From NCBI GenBank assembly GCA_026724425.1, contig JAIUCV010000018.1, forward strand, positions 1,855,596-1,919,595: DNA of 64,000 nt. The letters run 5' to 3'. Source of the DNA: Erythrophleum ivorense (Eukaryota > Streptophyta > Magnoliopsida > Fabales > Fabaceae). The position numbers and the translations under genes are program-made. The notes beneath the pieces are model-generated. The model did no database searches and was not told where the DNA came from. It worked only from the letters and a program-made list of their open reading frames with translations. This document shows, one piece after another, positions 24,771 through 37,340 of the stretch (position 1 is its first letter; every line of letters begins with the position of its first letter).

Positions 24771-26585
24771 GAAAGAAAATATCAATTGTAATCTTTATAC
24801 CAATTTATGGTAATTAAATGTTTATCTCACATTTCCTAGTTCTTATTTATTCCTTGGTGTTTATAGACTAATTGAGTAGCATTTTGAAAAGAATAAAAGT
24901 CCTTAGAGATAATCTTTTGGGTTTGGTCTCTGCATGTCCCTCTAAAATTTCAAACATGTCACTGAAATCCTGATCGATAATATTGGAGTAACTTCTTCTT
25001 CTTCTTCTTCTTATTATCATTATTCATGATAGAAAAAAAAAGCAAGTAAAAGTAATACAAAATTTCAAACTATTCTAATAAATAAACTAATAACATGAAC
25101 GTGTGTTCATATTGTTAATTAAAATCAACTACATACAACAATATAAATATCTCGGATGATAAAAGAGTTGTTTCTATCCTAGAAGTTAGAACATATAATA
25201 AACATAGCAACGACGCCAACAAAATATTTGCTATGTTCAGCAAATCTAGAAATCATCTTGATAAAAACATGAGATAAATATGATTTTTTCCATATCGTTA
25301 CAATAATAACTAGAGTGAATTACATTAATCTTTTTAAAATTTGACTAAATTATATATAATATTCTTCTTATTTTAAAAATTACACTCATTTTGATATATA
25401 TAAATATATTTCAAAATTTCCGTACAAATATCTAATTATATCTATAGATTTAATATATTTGGGTGTTTGGATAAGTGGTCCAACTATTTGTTTAGATATG
25501 TTTAGTTGGAGGATATAATGATAAAAAAAATATAAAATATGAATAGGTGAAAATAGATAAAAAAAAAGACTATTACTTCTATTTTTTAAAAGACGATTTG
25601 ATAAATATAATAATAAATATATTGGTATAATAAACATTACATAAATTATGTAAAAATAATGTATTCGCAATTTCGTGAACCAAACGGAGCCAATGAATAT
25701 AATTCAACCACCATTGCTCCTTAATATTATGGCCAGTCTTTCAACAACATTTTTCCCACGGTCCGAGGTTCAGGATCCTTGTCATTAGTAATTTAAAAAA
25801 CAATTGCAAATGCAAACAAATGTTTTAAAAATCCAATCATTAAACCAAACATGAAACTAGGTCATGATTCAATAGTTAAGTCGGACCAATTGAATTAAAA
25901 TATTTAAAAAATATATATTTTAAATATATTGCATATTACAATATAGTTTTTTACAATAATTAAATTAATAACTTGTGAGTGCTATGTATTTATCAAGAGG
26001 GTAATATTGGCTCAATAGCTATGGGTGGCTGTTCCGTTCTCTCTGCCCCAATTTGAATCCTTCAAATCCAACTTCCAATCAGACCGGATTTTTGACCTTT
26101 CATGTGGAACTAATTTCTGCCCTCCACAGAGCCAGTTCACATAATGGTAGTGAGTGATTTTACAAAAAGCAACATTATAAATAAAAATAATATTTAACAG
26201 TCAGAAAGGAATAAAATATAAGACATTATAAAACGTGATTTTATTTAAATAAACTTAAGAAGCAAAATACATTTAAAAATAGAAGTAACAGAATGTGCTT
26301 CCTTCTTAATCTCATCTTCAGCGCTCCATTATAATGCTTGTTAACTGCATTGGGTTTTCCAAATAGTAGTACAGAATTAAAAAAGAAATTAAAAAAGAAA
26401 AAAATTTAAAAATCCAAACTAATTTTTTAATTTACTTGTTTTCCATTGAGATTGAATATGTGAAAAATATGTATATATATACATATATATACACTTGTAT
26501 TATTAGTATGAATAAAGCTTACATGCTATACAACAGTAATTTATGAAGCCTAATTGTCGACTTCCTTTTTATGCTGTATTTTTAG
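24771..26585. other. Spacer between the two convergent genes
   Basis: AT-rich. Includes a (CTT)n run near 24993-25012 and, at its right end, the 3' UTR of the minus-strand gene. The 94-codon minus frame at 25386-25670 is low in complexity and unsupported. Confidence 0.5.
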
Positions 26586-29500
26586 TTAGTGGCATTCTGC
26601 AGCTTTGAATAGTTCTTGCCACTTCGCAGCATCACTTCCAGGACCTTCCCCCTATCATTATATGCATTTTCGCATCAATAATTTGCATAAAGGAAGTAAG
26701 GAACACAATTAAACACAAAGTTTATATCATGAGTATTATTCAAGCAAAGCTTTTCAGCAACAGAATTTGAAACAAGAGACATATAGAATAATAACAAAGG
26801 CAGAAACTCAACAACAAGAAGTTACGAATCTGTCACTACTAGATCTCACTAACGTTGGTAACAATGGAGGCTAGGACTTGGCTTCTCTCTGCTCCTGGAA
26901 AATAAGAGTACACTTGTTTTCTAGGAGTATCTAAACCGTTTAGATCTAATGCAGGCTGTGTAGATCTTTTTTTTTCTTTTCTTTTTCAAATTTTTTAATT
27001 TTAAAGAAAGTAGAACACAAAATAAAAATAATTTTCTAATTTTGAACTTAAAAAAAATAGTGTTTGATATTTTGAAAAAAAATAAGTAAAATCTAAACCA
27101 CCCAAACTAGATTTGAATGGTCTAGATATTCAGAAAAACCAATTAATCTGAACAGTTCAGATGCTCAGAAAACCCCAAGTCCGTGAAGAGTATTGCTTAG
27201 AGTAAATGATTTACCAGATTGCACTGTGCAGTTTAGTAAATTACTGCTTTTTAGATTCACATTTTATACTCTTTTTCATTTCTTCTCACGAATCTCAAAG
27301 ACCTCAAATGCGTGACTACATAACCTAATGGGAAAGTTTCGTGTTCTTACTTTCATATTAAATACATTTATAACCCCACTAACACAAAATATGATTTCCT
27401 GTGAATTTATGAATCTCTAAAAGTAATAAATAATTCCAGACAGCCAAATCAAAGGAAGGGGGCAAATAGATATGTCTCCCCCCCCCCTCCCCCCCAAAAC
27501 AAAAAAAAAAAAACACAAAAAAAAAATTAAAGGAGATATGTATAGTCAGAAAAGGAGCAAATTAAATTAGTGGATTTCAATTTGAGTCAGTAAAAGAATT
27601 AATTTCAAAAGCATAACTGACCACTTCCAATTCCATATGGTTAAAAACATCAAGCTTTTCCCACTGTCACAGTTGCTTCTATAATATGAAAACTTACATG
27701 GAGTTATTAAACACCGGCCAAGCCAAAAAAGGGTTGAGTAAATTTATTAGTAAATAACTAGTAAGAATGACAGCAAGAGCCAACATTCTTATTAATATTT
27801 TTTAGAAGAAGAAAGATAATATAAATGTGCCCCGAAAAAAAAAAAAGTGATCAATCTGCATTCTATAGCCGGTCCCAAGCCCGGAAAAAAGAGGAGGGTT
27901 GTGTTTGGCAATCGACAGCCAACGTAAGACTTTGTCGAATCTTTATGACATGGACAATCGAGATATTAAACGTAATGATAGGGCGTTGTCTGGAAGTAAC
28001 GCGCTATATAACTCGAGTACAGTGACAAATGAGCAAGAGCCGCTACATCGTCGCCTGAGTGTAGTGAAAAATAAGTAAGGGCTTTCACATTTTTGTGAAC
28101 GAATGTGGATAAAGAAGTTAGTTCATGAGAGTAGGATTCGTTTTGGGACTTGGAATATAGATATACTTACGGGTAAGTCAATGGAAATAGTAGATACCAT
28201 GATTAGGAGGAAAATTAATTTTATGTGTTTACAAGAAACTAAATGGGTAGGAGAAAAAGCGAAAGAATTAGACACTTCGGGTTTCAAACTTTGGTATACT
28301 GGAAAAGCTAAATCTAGAAATGGAGTAGGTATAATTGTAGATAAGTTTTGGAAAAATACTATAGTGGATGTAAAAAGGTTAGGAGATAGAATCATTGCAT
28401 TAAAGTTAGTAGTGGAAAAGGAAATTTTTAATGTCATTAGTGCCTATGCACCATAAGTAGGATTAGAAAAATATCACAAAGTAAAATTCTGGGAGGATTT
28501 AAAATATTTAGTTCAGGAAATACCATTAGGAGAAAATATTCTTTTAGGAGGGAATCTAAATGGTCATGTGGGAAATGTATCTTCAGGTTACGAGGGTGTT
28601 TATGGAGGACATGGCATAGGGGAAGCAAATGCAGAGGGTAAAACTATTCTAGACTTTTCATTATCGTTCGATCTTATATTAACTAACACTTGTTTTAGAA
28701 AGCGTGAGGAACATCTTATCACGTACAAAAGTAGTAGGGTATGTTCTCAAATCAATTTCTTTCTTACAAGAAAATTGGATAAAAAACTTTGCATGGATTG
28801 CAAAGTTATACCTGAAGAGAATTTAATTACTCAACATAGAGTTCTGGTTATGGATGTACGAGTTAGGAGAGGAGTAAAAAACAAAGGCCAAAATAAGGTG
28901 TTAAGGACTAAGTGGTGGCAACTAAAGGCAGATAGAGAAAAGAATGTGCAGAAACGGATTGTGGAAGAAGGACCTTAGGAAATACAAGGAAGTGCTAACG
29001 ATATGTGGAATGGAATGACTAAAGAGATTAGGAAAGTGGCAAAGGAAATATTAGGTGAATCAAAAAGTTTTGGACCTAGAGATAAAGAATCTTGGTGGTG
29101 GGATGCAAGCGTGCAAGATAAGGTTAAAGTTAAGAGGGAGTGTTATAAAGTGTGGTCATTATGTAAGAGTAATGAAAATTGGGAGAAATATAAAGTAGCT
29201 AAAAAAGATACTAAGAAGGCAGTGAGCGAAGCGAGAATGAGAGCATTCGATGGGTTATACCAATCTTTAGGTACTAAAGTTGGGAAAAGAAATATTTACA
29301 AGTTAGCTAAAAGTAGGGAAAGAAAGACAAGAGACGTTGACCAAGTAAAATGCATTAAAGATGAAGAAGGGAAAGTCTTAGTCATGGAACAAGATATCAG
29401 AGAACGGTGGAAGAATTATTTTCATAGGCTTTTTAATGAAGGCCATGAGATTGCATTGCAATCGGATAGGTTAGACACTAAAGAAGAGGATCAAAATTAT

Positions 29501-32500
29501 ACTTTTTATCGTAGAATTTGTGAGGCAGAGGTAAAAAAAGCATTAAAGAGAATGGAGAGTGGCAAAGTAGTTGGACCGGATAATATACCTATTGAGGTAT
29601 GGAAGGGTTTAGGAGGGAAAGGTATAAGTTGGCTCACAAAGTTATTTAATGAAATTATAAGATCTAAGAGAATGCCAAATGAGTGGAGGAAAAGTTCTTT
29701 AATTCTTATTTATAAGAATAAGGGGGACATTCAAAATTGTGCAAATTATAGAGGAATTAAACTCATGAGCCACACTATAAAATTATGGGAAAGAGTAATT
29801 GAGCAACGATTAAGGAAAGAGACCCAAGTTACGGAGAATCAATTTGGTTTTATGCCGGGAAGGTCAACTATGGAAACAATATATTTGTTGCGAAGATTAA
29901 TGGAGCGATATCGAGAGAATCAAAGAAATTTACATATGGTGTTTATCGATTTGAAAAAAAACATATGATAAAGTACCAAGAGAGGTTCTATAAAAGGCTT
30001 TGGAGAAAAAAGGAGTTCGTATAACTTATATTCGAACAATACAAGATATGTATGGTGAGGCTACAACTAGTGTAGTAACTAAAGGTGGACATACAGAAGA
30101 TTTTTCGATAACTATTGGTTTACATCAAGGGTCAACTCTGAGCCCTTATCTATTTACTTTAGTATTGGATGTGCTTACTGAACATATCCAAGAGCCGGTA
30201 CCGCGGTGTATGTTATTTGCAGACGATATTGTCTTAGTTGGGGAATTGAGAGTGGAAATGAATGAGAAGTTAGAGAGGTGGAGATTAGCTTTGGAAACTC
30301 ATGGATTCCGTTTAAGTAGAAATAAAACAGAGTATATGGAGTGTAAGTTTAGTAAGATACACACCACTTCTAGCGTAGAAGTGAAAATTGGAGAATATAT
30401 TATACCACAAGTCACACGATTTAAATATCTTGAATCCGTCATACAACATAATAGGGAAATAGAAGAAGACGTAAAACATAAGATTCAAGCGGGGTGGATA
30501 AAGTGGAGGAGTGCTTCGGGTGTTATTTGTGATAGAAGAGTACCATTCAAACTTAAGGGTAAATTCTATCGTACAGTTATAAGACCTGCAATGTTGTATG
30601 GAACTGAATGTTGGGCAATAAAAAGTCAACAAGAGAATAAGTTCAATGTTGCAGAGATGAGAATATTGCGTTGGGTGAGTGGACACACTAGATGAGATCG
30701 GATTAGAAATGAATACATTAGAGAGAAAGTGGAAGTCGCCCCTATTGTGGAAAAGATTGTAGAATCAAGACTTAGATGGTTTGGTCATGTTGGGAGGAGA
30801 CCTATAGAAGCCCCAGTTAGGAGAGTAGATGAGATGGAGAATAGTCCAATAATTAGAGGTAGAGGAAGACCAAGAAAAACTATAGGAGAAATTATTAAGA
30901 GAGATTTAGATTTAAATGGTTTGTCTAAAAATATGATTTACGATAGGTGCTTATAGCGTTGATTGATCCATGTAGCCGACCCCACTTAGTGGGAAAAGGC
31001 TTTGTTGTTGTTGTTGTTGTAATCTGCATTCTATAAATTATTTATGAAGTAGGGCTCATTTTATTAAGAGCACAAATTATTCCCAAGAGAAACAAGTGTT
31101 TCAACTCTTGGTGAGATAAAATGCTCAGCAATTAAAAGTTGATAGACAAAGTGAAGTAAAGATAATATATTTATAAGCATTGTACATAAAACTAGTATTT
31201 GTATAAAAATTATAGTAAGATATTGTTTTCGTCATTGGAAAATGACTGTAGTCCTTTAAAGGGATGAAAATAATTGGTGAAAAACTATGGAGGAACTAAA
31301 TTGAGATGGTTACATTTTAGAAAACCAAATTGAGTAAGCATCTTTCAAGGTCAAAGACAGTAATTTATTCTAAATATTATATCAAATGATACCGTGTGGT
31401 CAAACTAAGGTGTGCTCTTCATAATGAATGCGAAGTGCAAATGGAAGGTCAAAATTGCACACGCTAAGGAAGCTGAGGTATAGTACCATCACTATTCTTT
31501 TTACTTAGCCAAGTAAGACTGGCCTCTCAACTTTTGACAACAGGATGGAGAGATGTCATGCCATTTCTGATCGCTTTGACATCACACATTCATATGCCAT
31601 AGCTTAAACTATATAATGCAAAATCTATTAAAAGTTTACCTCAACAGAATTAATTTCATATACTTTGCCTTCAGTGAAATCTATATCTAGTACTTGTACG
31701 CAAGCTTCAGCAACAGCAATTCTGCTGGCCTCTCCGACCAGTTTATCTCCTGAAAGTCAATTGCCAGATGCTTATGAAAAATAAAAGCAGGAACAACAGA
31801 CCATCCAAAATATAAATAATATAGAACTATCCACTATGCTGAACTCTTCTCCTGATAATTACCAGGAATTTCAACTTGAATAGTCATTTAGAGAATTCAC
31901 CAACTGCTCTATCATTGGATACATCAAAAGTTCTGACTCTTATGCAAAGTCGAGATTCCTACATTGGTTAACATTTCACTGTCGTTGTTTCCTTTTGTTA
32001 GTTGTGCAGCTAGGTGTCATCAAAGGGAGCGGTGATGGGTTTGCAAGTTCAAAGAAGAACCAATTGGTTTGTTTTAAATGCAGTCATGCTAGAAATAATT
32101 CAAATAAGTTCTCTGTGAATTGAGATGATTTCCCGGCCAGTAAGTCAGACCAAGAACAGATGAGACAGAACTAGGTTGAGCTGATTGAGGCAGAACTTTT
32201 ATAAACAAAGTCAAAGACAAGTTAGACCAATTCTCCTAATATTTGACCAATGTTGTCAATTTATAGTAAGATTCAGAATGTATAATTCACGATAATTTTG
32301 CATTGATTCAGATCAATTTCCTTTGTTGCTACATTTATGGGAAGTCAGGTGCAAAGGGGTAGCTTTTGTTGCTACTTGATCTCACTGTCAATAGTTATAC
32401 CATCTGTATAACTTATTTTGATTCAGATCCTATATTTTATAATCAATCTATTTTACAACAGACACAGAGAGTTACTATGTGATATAACACCATCAGCTCA

Positions 32501-35500
32501 CATTGTAGCTAATTTCAAGCTTTGAGAGACTTCTATTGCAAATCAAAAGAGAACCTAAGATCCATAATTTTCAAGCTATGATTATTATCACAAAGAAACA
32601 GTCAGCTCAAATTCAGATTCCACTTGCTTTTAAAACACAGTACAATGTTAGCAAATCACATTGTTGGTTTATAAAATTATATCACTACACTCAGCTTCTA
32701 GCAGCGTCTGTAAACTGTTCAGCTGAAAAATGCTTAGAAATGAAGAACAAAAAGAAACAAAGCCAGTGCCATGGCTGTAATAATGAGCATTTTAACATAC
32801 CTTGACCTATAAGGACAGCACGCCGTTGTCCTGCTGTGGCTTTGAGCAGAGTATTTAGATCATAAGATGTGTATGGGCCATCTGTCAACCTCCCAGGTCT
32901 GACATGCATTTAAATGTGCTATGAAGAGACTTTTAACAGCTTACCAGCACATAATCCAAATTAATGTGTTCCACCTATTTATTTATTTATCAGCAAAAAT
33001 AAGTAAGTATGTGCAACTTTTATCTTACCTGATAATAGTAAATGGAAGGCCTGAACTCTGAAGAAAATCCTCTGCCATCTTCTTATACTTGAGGACACCA
33101 AATAGGTTCATAATGCTACACCACAAAGTAGCACATTAGTAAATCTGTGAAACAAACTATCGAAAGTCTTTTAGATAACAAAATTGACACTAACTATGAT
33201 GCAAGATGACAACATAGAATTAATTTTATTTCATTATTTAATGATGTAAGTATAATTTGGGATTAGGGATTTGTAATCGGATAAGTGGGGTAATTTAGGA
33301 TTAATTAGGAATTATCAATGAAGAAATTTGAGCATAGGGATATGTTATCCCTTGTAGTATTCTAGAAGGGTTAAAATACAGGGTACTCATATCTGAGGAG
33401 TATATGGATTTGTTACTTAGGTTGTCTATAGTCAAATAAAATAGTTATCCTGGTTTTCATTATAAATCAATATATTGAGATATACAGAGAACTTTGTTAT
33501 TTTCATTTTTTCTCTTCCCTTCTGGATTAAGTTAGTATCATAGCCCAACTTTGATCTTCCTGTGCCATTGTGATGCCAGGAATTTTGTGTTTTCCTTTGT
33601 GCCGAAGACAGCACCATGACCAATTTTCTCCTCTCCTCCCTACCAGCAAGGGAATCATTGATTTCAGCCATGAATCCCATTATCTCACCCAAGTTTGACT
33701 CCATACTTCCAAGTTTCCCCTTCATGCTTCCCATCTTTTTCTCTAACATCTCAACCTTGGTTGTTCACCATTCACCTAGGAATGTATAACTCTGATACGA
33801 TGCTATTAGGAACCAAGTATTTCCCTTGAATTAGAGTAGAAAATAGACACAAAAACAGTGAAAAACAGATTAAGACCTCACACACAAATACCCAAAATTC
33901 TGCCTAAGTCTCCCTCTGTCCTCACCCCAATTTATCTCTGCCAACCTAGCCAACTTATTCCAGAACTTCTCGTGTAGAGCTCCAAGTGTCCCTCACTCAA
34001 CATGACAATTCCCAGGCATTTATGCAACTAATTCAGTCAATCCTTGCTGCTCAATTTCCATTTGAAGCCCCATATTCCTTCCTTGCTTATATCTTTTAAT
34101 TTGGGGCTCTATTAGTCTGCTCCAATTTCTAGCAAAGCCTTTTAAAAAGAAGAATTAAATAAAGGAAAAACCAAAGGCATCCTTTAACAGGCACCAATTT
34201 ACCGCCTTTAAAGCAGCACTAGTTCTTCAGTTAACGAGTCAGTCCATAAGGTATTTGACTGTTTTGATTTATGCTTGGTAAAACTGGGAATAAGAAGATG
34301 CAAGTGGGTTCCCTCTTATTCTAGACAATGAAGAGGGTGTGCTTTCTTTAGCAAAAAGCACTGCCCTAAAGGAAGCCAATTAGTGCCTTGAACTAGTACC
34401 TCTGATCAAACTAGAGTCTGATTTTTTTTTTTTAAATCAACTAGTTGCTTTGCACCTAACTTTCACTCAAATTAAGGAAACCACAACAACAACAACCTGC
34501 ATCTTTTCCTCTCTCTTCTTATATTTTGTACAAGGACAGTCCGCATCAGGATATAAATGAGAAATTTGAGACATGCTTCTTAAGAATGTAGAGGCTTCAT
34601 TATAACACTCTAATTTCAGACAGAACAGTCATATTTTCATGACATTTTTTTAGTCACAAATATAGGCCTGTTACTGTGTTATAAAGAAATTTAAACCAGT
34701 ATCTTTTATATTGATAAAATGCCCTAACAGTAATTTTGGTGGCCCTAGAGGTCAAGATTAGAAATTTAAAGGAAGCCACAATTTCTACTGAGAAGTAAAG
34801 CATCACTGTATTCATTAATATATTTATAATTCAAGCTTGAACAAGGAGGTTGACTATTAAAAGTTAGATAGCCTAGTACTCACCATTTCACAGTTTTCTA
34901 CAATAAAAAAGATTTCAAATTTAATAGATGGCTCATGGAGAAACATCAGTTAATTCATAAATACACATTTTCAGATTGCAAGGCTGAGAACTGAATGCTT
35001 TAATGTTGAGATACAACTATAATACAACTGGAGCAAGAAGAATTTGACTGGAGATGCAATAGCAGAATTGTGAATGCTTGTGTAACACAAGAATGTGATG
35101 TCAGTAACTGGAATCATTAGAATGGCCCTGATATGAAATACCAGAAATATATTTATGATTTCTTAGCAGGCCAACTGATGATAACAGAAAATTCACAGAC
35201 AACTTTATTAAATTCTCAACTGATTATCAAGTATTCTTACCTCCATGGTAATTCATTGAACTTAGTCACGCCTATTGATGACACAAGAACAACTCTCTTC
35301 ACTGAGGAAGGCAATGCAGATACTAGATTCCTTACTCCATCCCAATCTTCAAACAAATAATACTCAGAGTCGGAAGAATGAAAAATGTATAGAAGAAAAA
35401 ATTAATGAACTCTATCCTATATGCATGAATCTTTGAATAAAAGGAAGCACTAATATTCTTAAATTTCCCATGGTTGATTCCTCATCTAATTAATTTTCTT

Positions 35501-37091
35501 TCTTTATTTGATTATAACACCAGTTTGGATATATGTGGAGAAAACTATAAAAGCCCTAGTAAGAAAGGTAGATCAGATAGAGAGTAGTCTAATAATTAAA
35601 GATAAAAAAAGACCATGAAAAACTATAGGGTAAACTATTAAAAAAGATTTAGATTTAAATAGTTTATTTAAAAATATAATTTATGATAGAATTTTATAAC
35701 GTCATTTGATTTAATGGCCAACCCCACCTAATGGGAAAAAGCTTATTGTTGTTGTTATAGTATTTGATTATGACACCAAGTGTTGTAATATGCAAATAAC
35801 AAAATGCTGACCAACTCTTGCTGGTGTATTATCGCCATCCCACCGCTTTGAAGGAAAAGCTGTTGTTCCTGTGCAGCAAATCACATGTGTGACTCCCTAA
35901 AATTCAAGTAAGTATCCCAAAAATGAAATCAATGCAATGATTCTCATACATTGCCTTTGGTGAATAAAATGACACATGAAAATCAAACAAATTTAAGGGA
36001 AATGAAGTATTTATTTGCAATTCACTCTGGAGAGCATACCTCAAATATGGATGGATCCAAATCCTCTAGCTTCCTAGTGTCTCCTTTGAATACCTATCTT
36101 GTTCAAAAGCTCTCTATAACTTAACAATCTTGAGAAGGAATGAAATAAAGTTTGAGAGACAAAGCTTGTTTTTACTTGAAGGAGCTGCAAAAAATGACAT
36201 TTGTGTTTTGATTGCTCAATTAAGATAAGGTGAAATACCTGCAGTGTCTCCCCATCTGGTCCACCAAATAACGTTGTGGCTTTCTCAGGATCCCTTAGTA
36301 GCAAGCGTGACTTAACATTCCGCTTAAGCAGTGATGCTACCACCAGCTGCCCTGTAAAGTAAGTCGACTACTTCACGAACTTCCCCAAACAAATTAGCGT
36401 CAAGTATGCATTGAACCAGGCATTTCCAAATTTTATAGTTCTAATCTGAGAACACGGCACAATATATCTCTAGCATGCCCAGATACAAATCCCAACACTT
36501 GTATGAGCTGATAGAACAACCATATACAAATGCACATAGAAGGATATAATAAACGTTCGAGTAACTAACAATTTGATTCTTAAATTATTAAAGTTTTTAA
36601 ATTTTAGTCTCTAATACCAGCAAGTACAAAAGTTATTTTTTAAAAATAAATTAGTCATTCTGTAACTGGGACAAAAAAGGAATAATTTATAACGAGCTCT
36701 TCATTTTTAAGATTAACTTATATATTTACTAATTTAAGAGATATCAATTTATGTACCAAATTTTTAGTTTACTCTTGAGTGACAAGTGCAACAGCAGAGA
36801 TAAGATGAACTGATATTTACCAACACCGCCTGAGCCACCAACTACGAGAACCAATTTTGAAGATAAAGGGGCGCTTGGGGTTAAATCAGAACTTGGGGTT
36901 TCAATAATTTCCTCCTTGATAGCATCCTTCGCTCCTCCTCTGTAGGATGAAACTGCTTTTGCACAAACATACTTAGAATGAGAATTTGATATAGACGGTG
37001 AAGAAAGCACGGGAATTCGTTGAAGTGGTTGAGCGAAATTTTGAGGCTGAGAAAAATACTGGATATGGGCAAACGGCAGTGTAGAAGCCAT
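26586..37091 (-). CDS. Plastid NAD(P)-binding Rossmann-fold protein (At4g31530-like), nine exons, 329 aa
   Basis: Predicted nucleotide-binding protein of the atypical short-chain dehydrogenase (NAD(P)-binding, NmrA-like) group; substrate unknown. Exons, in transcript order: 37091-36821, 36351-36239, 36093-36040, 35896-35812, 35346-35241, 33115-33029, 32898-32801, 31749-31640, 26651-26586. All introns are GT-AG, and the joined exons give 990 bp with one open frame. The start MASTLPF is chosen because the next ~60 residues are Ser-rich like a chloroplast transit peptide; an upstream in-frame Met at 37184 is possible but less apt. The dinucleotide-binding motif GGSGGVG is at residues 85-91, its last Gly codon split by intron 1. 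Later come VICCTGTTAFPSKRW, IIRPGRLTDGPYTS and a C-terminal GPGSD. A classical YxxxK catalytic pair is not evident around Tyr220, so it may be a regulator or binding protein rather than a dehydrogenase. The At4g31530 match is from memory. Confidence 0.9.
27853..27867 (+). repeat. Left target-site duplication of the RTE LINE
   Basis: AATCTGCATTCTATA, identical over 15 bp to 31021-31035 directly after the LINE tail. Confidence 0.95.
27868..31020 (+). mobile_element. Full-length RTE-clade LINE (3153 bp)
   Basis: A non-LTR retrotransposon bounded exactly by a 15-bp duplication. It starts GCCGGTCCCAAGCCCGG, has one endonuclease plus reverse-transcriptase frame, and ends in a (TTG)n tail (31002-31020) preceded by GTAGCCGACCCCACTTAGTG. 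A (TTG)n tail instead of poly-A is typical of plant RTE elements. It sits in intron 8 of the Rossmann-fold gene in the opposite sense. The perfect TSD suggests moderate age at most, although the coding frame is already broken. Confidence 0.93.
28103..30956 (+). pseudogene. RTE LINE endonuclease / reverse transcriptase, broken frame
   Basis: Codes in sequence for an apurinic-type endonuclease/exonuclease/phosphatase domain (about 28127-28880) and a reverse transcriptase (about 29560-30380), with a C-terminal region ending near 30956. Seen: LQETKW early in the endonuclease; in a later motif, where GDLN is usual, GGNLN is found, so a catalytic Asp is lost; further on SQINFF stands where SQIDFF is expected. 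The RT keeps NQFGFMPGRST, and FADD at 30216-30227. The frame is broken by stops at 28454-28456, 28976-28978, 29991-29993 and 30693-30695, and by a one-base shift in the eight-A run at about 29954-29961. It therefore cannot make a full protein. The antisense open frames here are shadows. Confidence 0.92.
31021..31035 (+). repeat. Right target-site duplication of the RTE LINE
   Basis: Identical to 27853-27867; marks the insertion point in intron 8. Confidence 0.95.
33116..35240 (-). other. Intron 5 of the Rossmann-fold gene (2.1 kb)
   Basis: Donor GGAG|GTAAGA and acceptor GTGTAG|CATT. Holds possible retroelement debris at 33240-34200 and otherwise no recognised feature. Confidence 0.85.
33240..34200 (-). 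mobile_element. Possible LTR-retrotransposon fragment in intron 5
   Basis: On the minus strand, a CGTATCAGAGTT word at about 33790-33802 resembles a primer-binding site. It is followed by a 105-codon frame (33749-33432) whose N-terminus has repeated MGSM / LGSMES / LGEIMG heptad-like spacing, as in gag N-terminal coiled coils. On the + strand, 33533-33546 also has a weak TAGTATCATAGCCC word. No LTR pair was found, so this is a tentative call. Confidence 0.3.
35506..35522 (+). repeat. Left target-site duplication of the truncated RTE copy
   Basis: ATTTGATTATAACACCA, matching 35762-35778 with one A/G difference. Confidence 0.85.
35523..35761 (+). mobile_element. 5'-truncated RTE LINE copy in intron 4
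   Basis: Corresponds to the last ~240 bp of the LINE at 27868-31020: same order of AGATTTAGATTTAAATAGTT, CCAACCCCACCTAATGGGAA and a short (TTG)n tail. It is flanked by a 17-bp duplication with one mismatch. Truncation at the 5' end is the usual result of incomplete reverse transcription. The sequence has drifted much more than the full copy, so it is the older insertion of the two. Confidence 0.9.
35762..35778 (+). repeat. Right target-site duplication of the truncated RTE copy
   Basis: ATTTGATTATGACACCA; pairs with 35506-35522. Confidence 0.85.
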
Positions 37092-37299
37092 GAGTACAAA
37101 GGAGCCGCAGCAGGGAAGACAATAGAGTCGGAGTTTCCACTGGACTCTTCGTTGTTGCCTCAAATGAAGACATGTGGAGCACAAAATTCCCGAAAATTCT
37201 TTTTTTTGGGAAGAAATTTAGATTCAGATATCAATAGCCATCTTGGAAAAATATTAGGTATAATTCTTCCAAGAGGTCCAAATTGCAATATTTCCTCTA

Positions 37300-37340
37300 T
37301 TACGATTATATAAATATAAATATAAATATAAATATACACA
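37300..37340 (-). promoter_or_regulatory. AT-rich (AAATAT)n tract upstream of the Rossmann-fold gene
   Basis: A short tandem run of TATAAATATAAATA units lies about 210-250 bp before the start codon on the minus strand. It offers several TATA-like words, but the actual promoter is not shown. Confidence 0.3.

Larger units (their letters stand above)
26652..31639 (-). other. Intron 8 of the Rossmann-fold gene (5.0 kb, swollen by a LINE)
   Basis: Donor GAG|GTAAAC at 31640/31639 and acceptor GATAG|GGG at 26652/26651. About 3.15 kb of the intron is an RTE LINE in the opposite transcriptional sense. The rest is AT-rich with a C-run followed by an A-run at 27479-27530. Confidence 0.85.

Noticed and set aside
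28123..28437. Minus-strand frame across the LINE endonuclease (and similar at 28437-28628, 30312-30686)
   Set aside because: Shadows of the LINE coding frame with no domain of their own.
37092..37184. Upstream in-frame start for the Rossmann-fold protein
   Set aside because: It would add a Cys/Arg/Leu-rich stretch before the transit-peptide-like MASTLPF start; the downstream Met gives a better plastid precursor.
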